From positions 768,608 through 832,607 of the forward strand of contig NW_017803954.1 of the NCBI RefSeq assembly GCF_001625305.1: 64,000 nucleotides of DNA, given 5' to 3'. Of this stretch, positions 59,161-64,000 are shown in pieces. Source of the stretch: Branchiostoma belcheri (Eukaryota; Chordata; Leptocardii; Amphioxiformes; Branchiostomatidae). The notes below the pieces were generated by a model, which made no database searches, was not told the origin of the DNA, and saw only the letters and a list, made by a program, of their open reading frames with translations. A program made the position numbers and the translations under genes. Every line of letters starts with the position of its first letter. Position 1 is the stretch's first letter.

Positions 59161-62100
59161 TATAAATATGATTGACTTAATAGCTGATCCCAAGGTGCTA
59201 CTTATTCATTTTCTTTGCACATTTTGAGTAAGATTCACCCGAGAACCATTTCAATAGTCACCAGTATTATAGTGCTCACTGCAGCCCGTCAGTACATAAT
59301 CTTGCTATGCTGAATGCACAGGTGGCATGTGGCGGCCTTCATTATCGGTAAGCTGTTGTCCTGGCAATGGCATGTAAACATAGGTAAACATGACTAACAA
59401 GGTTAAATTGCTTTCATAGAAACTCAGAGACAGAGCTAATGAGTGGCCTTGGGTGGCTTTATGTGCAGCAAAGAGGATTTCTTTGGGAAAAAAACAAATG
59501 ACAATTTGACCCTGCAGCAGTGTGATACAAGTGTAGTCCACTTGAAATATTATCATGGTTAATACAAAACCTTAGCAATATTCAAGCTGACTCAGTGTTT
59601 GTATTTGAACTGGTCATGCTAGAATTGACACTATACAGTCATACATCTCTCCAGGATAAGAGGAAACTAGGCAGTGCCAATCTTTACAAACCATAGTGTC
59701 CTTCAACTTTTATCATTAACGTTTAACTTAGTACTCACATTTTACCATTCATATTCACTTGATTTGTTAATATTGTTCAAATGGCTATGCAACTCTTATA
59801 CAGACTTCAAGAATTTTAGCATCATAAAAGAATTTCACTAACTCAATTGCTTTTATCTACAGCACAACATATTATTGTCGCAAGCACGCAATGTATTATC
59901 ATAGTGACAGTACCGGTAATCCTGTCACAATGACTTGCCTTGAAATACTAGTAAATAATACCTGGTGAGTCTGAATATTGCAGATTGATTTTGGACTGGG
60001 TAGAGTGCTTTGGACTCATGCTTTGGACCTTTTACAGCATAAAATGCTCACATCTGTTATTTTGTGATGTCTATGTCTACAAGTATGTCTACGTGTATCC
60101 ATCATATTTTGATGGTCCTTTACAAATGTATATGGAAAGGTTGTGACGTGCATGTCCATTAGATGATTGGCATGTTTATCTCCCTCTTGCTGAACAGGTG
60201 CATTTGATACGACATCCCTGCCATTTATAGTTTGAATTATTGATTAGGTTGTGGAAGCCAGACTGAAGCAGTTTGAATGATTGAAAACGTTCCAACAAAA
60301 TAACTCATTGTTTCTCAGCCAAAATGGAAAATCAAACAGTCAGACACTTTGTATCTCGTCACATGTAACTTAAAGTTTGTGTCTCATTTTGGATGTGTTC
60401 ATTAGTCGTCAGATTTTTATGCTATGTTTGCTCCAAATTTTGTCAACAAGTATCATTTTCAAGTAAAAGTTATAACAAAAAAGTTATGAGTGTTTGAACT
60501 GAAGAGATATTACATGTAATAAACAGATGATCAAAGATTGGATTAATCAAAAGTGAAGTGCTAATTGGTTTTGTTGCCCCTAAGACAGTCTTAAACCAAG
60601 ACTAGAATAAAAACATGGGTGTCACAATTTGAATGATTCTAACATACATGTATATTCTATTTATTTTCCAGAGTTCCAGTCTGCTGCCCTCAATCCTGAT
60701 GATGTTTTGCTGGTACGAGGAGATCTACCCCAGAGTGAAGACGTGACTTATGCCAGTAATGTTGCCCCAGTAGATCTTCTGTCACAAAACAGAAGACGTC
60801 GCAAGAGACAAATCTTCATCCCTGCATCTGTCCCCATCATCAGGACCTGGGATGTAGGCGACATCGTCTACCCAAGCAGTGTGAATGCCAGGGGAGTGGA
60901 CACATCAGTATCCATGCTGGTAGGTTAATGTGTACAACATTTACAGTCAGGTTTTTGTGGTATTTAATAGGAACTGCAGTGTAAGCCTAAGCTGAATCTG
61001 ACGTCTATAAAAGCCGACTTTCTGATCACTGAAATGATGATACACTTAACTTGAAATCTCCGGTCTCACTAAAACCTTAAGATTCAGGAGAGAAGAGTTG
61101 TTGTAAAATAAATGGTACACTACTTTGAAAGTTTTAAAATCAAGAAAACTTTTCTTTTATCACAAGGTTATCTTGAAAACGTTTTGTGGGCCAGATGGTT
61201 TTTGTACGATATTTAATTTTTCTGTTGTTTTTCTTAAATACAAAGAAATAACACACAACAACAACATCCTATATTTCTTACACATAGGTAAGTTACCTGG
61301 TCAACTTGGACCCAACACAAGTACAGAATGGAGTACCATTCAGTCTCACAGCCACACTCACTGCAGGAGGAACAGCCATTCCACTGGGAACAAGAACATT
61401 TGTCTTGGGACAACCAGAGCTCCAAATGGATCAAACAGTACAGGTATGTATTAAGTGTGCTACTTGAGCAATATCAGTGCATCAAATTTTGCTTCAATTG
61501 TTTTTTGTGACTTCTTCCCTCATGGCCTCAATGAACAGCCTTCAGGAGGCCAAGTTGGATATTTCATGACTAAACCATCAAACAAGCCAACAAACAATCT
61601 GTAATATTAGAAAATAAAAGTGAGAACTAATTGCCTATTAGCAAAAAAAAACTTTACATCATCATGACAACTTTTTTCTTCTTTCTGGGGCCAATTCTAA
61701 CCCTTTTTTCTTTTGTAAGTACATGTGCTTCACGTTTGAAATGCCTCTCTGTTACAGATTGCAGATGACAGCACAAACCCAGATGAGGTACGCATCAATG
61801 TGACAGTTAGCCACACTGCCCAGTCATCAGCAGATGCCTTTGATGTCACCATTTTCTGCGATGCCACAGGACTGACCATCTTCAACTACAGGAACTTGAT
61901 CCCCATATTTGTTTCACCAGAGATCACCGTACAAGGGTCAGAGATTACAGTGACAAGGACACGTCTTCCATGTAAGCTACAATTTGTCCAATAGTTGGTT
62001 TCAGCTGTCTCAAGGAACTGTTGAGCAGTAACCCCCCAGATGTTCTCTCCCAAAATATTCTCAATTTGAATATTTGATGAATATTTGAATATTTGACCAT

Positions 62101-64000
62101 TAGTCTGATTCAAAATCCTGTCAATAAAGTGGTCATCCATTATTAATCCATAAACATTACTGCTGAGCCCTTTATGTCAGTTAATTTTCAGCTAGGTAAG
62201 CTGACATTAACTTGTTGAAAGTTTTCTAGATGGATTGATTGATCACTTTGCTGATTTGTTTCAGTGGGGGAGGAGCTGCTTCTGTCCTTCCAGGCAGAGT
62301 TGGTGTGTAAGGAGCGGACCTGTGCAGAGAACAGTCCTAACCTTACCATCCCTGCTAATGTCACCTACAGGAGTGTGGCAGTACAGCAGGCAGCCAACAG
62401 TTCACAGGTTATCAACTGTTTTCTTTTTAGGCTTCAGAGATCCAAACTATTACAACTTGCTCCTTAAGAATAAGTTAGCTTGTGGATATTCGTAACAATA
62501 ATGCTATCTGTAAAATAAACTAGATAAATCTTGTTCTAAGGTAGGTTAACCAATGTAGCACCTAATAGATGATAATATTTATGTTGATGTATCGATGTTT
62601 GTTTTTAGTTCCAGGGAATAGACTATGGACCTCTCACTGACAGCATCTGTCTTGGGTTTAACCTAGTGGAGATCACCAGTGTAAGTTTGTTTTCTTTCTT
62701 CAACATGTTCTTTGTACATAAATATACCTACAGTACTACAGACCTCAAGTCATATTATTTTCAGATTTCTTAATTGCAGATAGAAATGAGATAGAATGCG
62801 TTATGTTACTATGACATATGGAGTATTATGAAAACTTGTTGAGACAGATGCCCCCTCTTCTTGCATTCACATCAAATATTTGCATCCAAAATATTTCTTA
62901 TTATACTACTTGTGTGTATAGAAAATTATCTTCAGTATAAAAGTATTTTTTTAAAATTCAAGTTGGATCATGTATCCTTAGCAGTTTTCTGTCCCTCCCT
63001 TGCTCACATGTTTGTTCTGCCCATTTTTTCCAGTTGTTCCGTAACTACGGTTACATAGGCCTTGCTCTCATTGTGTTCCTGCTGTTTGGCATCGTTGTCG
63101 GCATCCTGTGCTGCTTCATACTGTACAAGGCAAAGGGCATACAAGTCCGACCAATGGTAACTGTGAAGCGTTATGTAACAAAACGTGAACAACATTACAG
63201 TCTTTATATATATTGGTCTCCCATTGATCATTTGAGTTTCTGTGAATTTCTTGTTTTATTCAATATGGTGAATTCATTGCTGATTCTGTCATATTGAGAT
63301 AATAATTGTATAACTGAATTAGATGTGGTATAATGTCTTATTTGGCTATTTTTTGGACTTTGATCTTACTTGAAAGCATCCTAACCACTTTTACTTGTAG
63401 CGTGGGAGGAGCAAGAAGAAAAAGGGAGGCCTGTTCTCAGGGCTGAAGAACAGACTGAAGGGTCTTGGTTCCTGGTTTGGAGAGCTGAACTTCGCCTCCA
63501 TCCTCACCTTCAGGGACATCAGTAAGATGTTCAGGTGGCTGGACAAGTGAGTGGTAACACTTTCAAAATGGGAAATGCAACACTTTATGTGCTGTAAATG
63601 CATTTAGTTTGGCAGTGGTTATACATGTATTTTGCAGTAGGGGGGGGGAAAGAGATGTTTTGCAATGTTTTAAATTCGTTATAAATTCCTAGCTGAGAAG
63701 TCACTGTGAAAACCACAAAAATAAAACTGCCACAACAGTTTATACATTTACAGTAGGTGCAAAATGCCCTGCTGTTACAGCTTTTGTTTGGTTGAAGACT
63801 ATATATGAAAACAGGAAGGGAGGAAGGATTTGAGTGCTTAAACTATTATTGCTTGACATTGCATGTGCAATTGCCATGGACTAAGAGCTTCTAGAGTGTA
63901 ACATTCCTTTGATGATACATGTTCTTTTTTTATGAACTCCAGTTTGGATATCAAATCATCCATTGACCTTGACATGAAGCTGCAAAGTCATCGTCTTCAG
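56837..64000 (+). CDS. EVC2: EVC2/limbin-like type I membrane protein, 3' end beyond window
   Basis: Exons: 56837-57601, 57985-58234, 58722-58895, 60672-60919, 61288-61443, 61758-61971, 62265-62407, 62609-62680, 63034-63156, 63401-63546 and 63943 to at least 64000, giving about 783 residues so far. A signal peptide (MAVKIRG to about residue 31) leads to an ectodomain of roughly 640 residues with many N-glycosylation sites and repeated beta-sandwich-like segments (for example YFDFGNVVNGAATSQDITI, resembling DUF11-type repeats). RRRRKRQ near residue 440 is a furin-type site. The transmembrane segment is about 681-705 (IGLALIVFLLFGIVVGILCC), then a basic juxtamembrane stretch. Before the membrane, GLTIF and SFQAEL with NLTIPANVTYRS resemble human EVC2. 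The human ectodomain is much shorter. Identity rests on that similarity and on head-to-head pairing with EVC; the coiled-coil part that would settle it lies outside. Confidence 0.72.
59099..59160. repeat. (AC)n microsatellite
   Basis: About 26 uninterrupted AC units followed by a short AT run, in EVC2 intron 3. Frames read through it are artefacts. Confidence 0.95.

Noticed and set aside
58970..59165. Frames of repeating Cys-Val or His-Thr
   Set aside because: Produced by the AC microsatellite.
1..64000. CRISPR arrays, operons, ribosome binding sites, bacterial origins
   Set aside because: The window is spliced eukaryotic nuclear DNA; no direct-repeat arrays with regular spacers were seen.

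Overview
The window looks like intron-rich genomic DNA from an invertebrate chordate, most likely a cephalochordate (amphioxus, Branchiostoma). This is inferred from the gene content (clear orthologues of chordate genes, including the EVC/EVC2 cilium genes), short exons joined by canonical GT-AG introns, many small non-autonomous transposons, and frequent CA/GT and ACGTTA-type simple sequence. There is no bacterial, organellar or viral signature. All gene models were spliced by hand: exon ends were placed at splice signals and the reading frame was carried across every junction.

Layout, left to right: PWWP2-type chromatin reader (minus, 1215-3075); sepiapterin reductase SPR (minus, 4700-5748); a TTAA-flanked MITE (6041-6719); the U1A/U2B'' snRNP protein SNRPA (minus, 8896-10386), whose 3' UTR carries six AUUGCAC boxes and one AUUGUAC box (8198-8797); a tandem pair of secreted glycosidase-like genes of the GHL10/DUF187 type (plus, 11990-15377 and 16890-20012), with a MITE in intron 1 of the first and a diverged inverted repeat between them; dihydropteridine reductase QDPR (minus, 21037-23463), head to head with the E3 ligase KCMF1 (plus, 24284-29447), which contains an AT-AC U12-type intron; phosphoacetylglucosamine mutase PGM3 (minus, 31555-37498), head to head with a 51-residue membrane microprotein ORF (39417-39572) and the N-glycan transferase MGAT2 (plus, 39999-43682); and EVC (minus, 46357-55693), head to head with an EVC2/limbin-like gene (plus, from 56837, running off the right edge).

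Functional neighbourhoods: SPR (last step of tetrahydrobiopterin synthesis) and QDPR (its regeneration) lie about 16 kb apart. PGM3 (UDP-GlcNAc synthesis) and MGAT2 (a UDP-GlcNAc user) are divergent neighbours. EVC and EVC2, partners in ciliary Hedgehog signalling, are head to head as in vertebrates.

The most novel items are (1) the tandem secreted GHL10-like genes, which join a lysozyme-type eight-cysteine module to a glycosidase fold whose bacterial relative DigH cuts peptidoglycan glycans, and (2) the U1A-box cluster in the 3' UTR of U1A's own gene, which looks like an enlarged version of the vertebrate autoregulatory element. Also worth checking are a 2-bp frameshift in PGM3 exon 9, a Ser-to-Cys change at the predicted catalytic position of SPR, and a much enlarged EVC2 ectodomain with a furin-like site.
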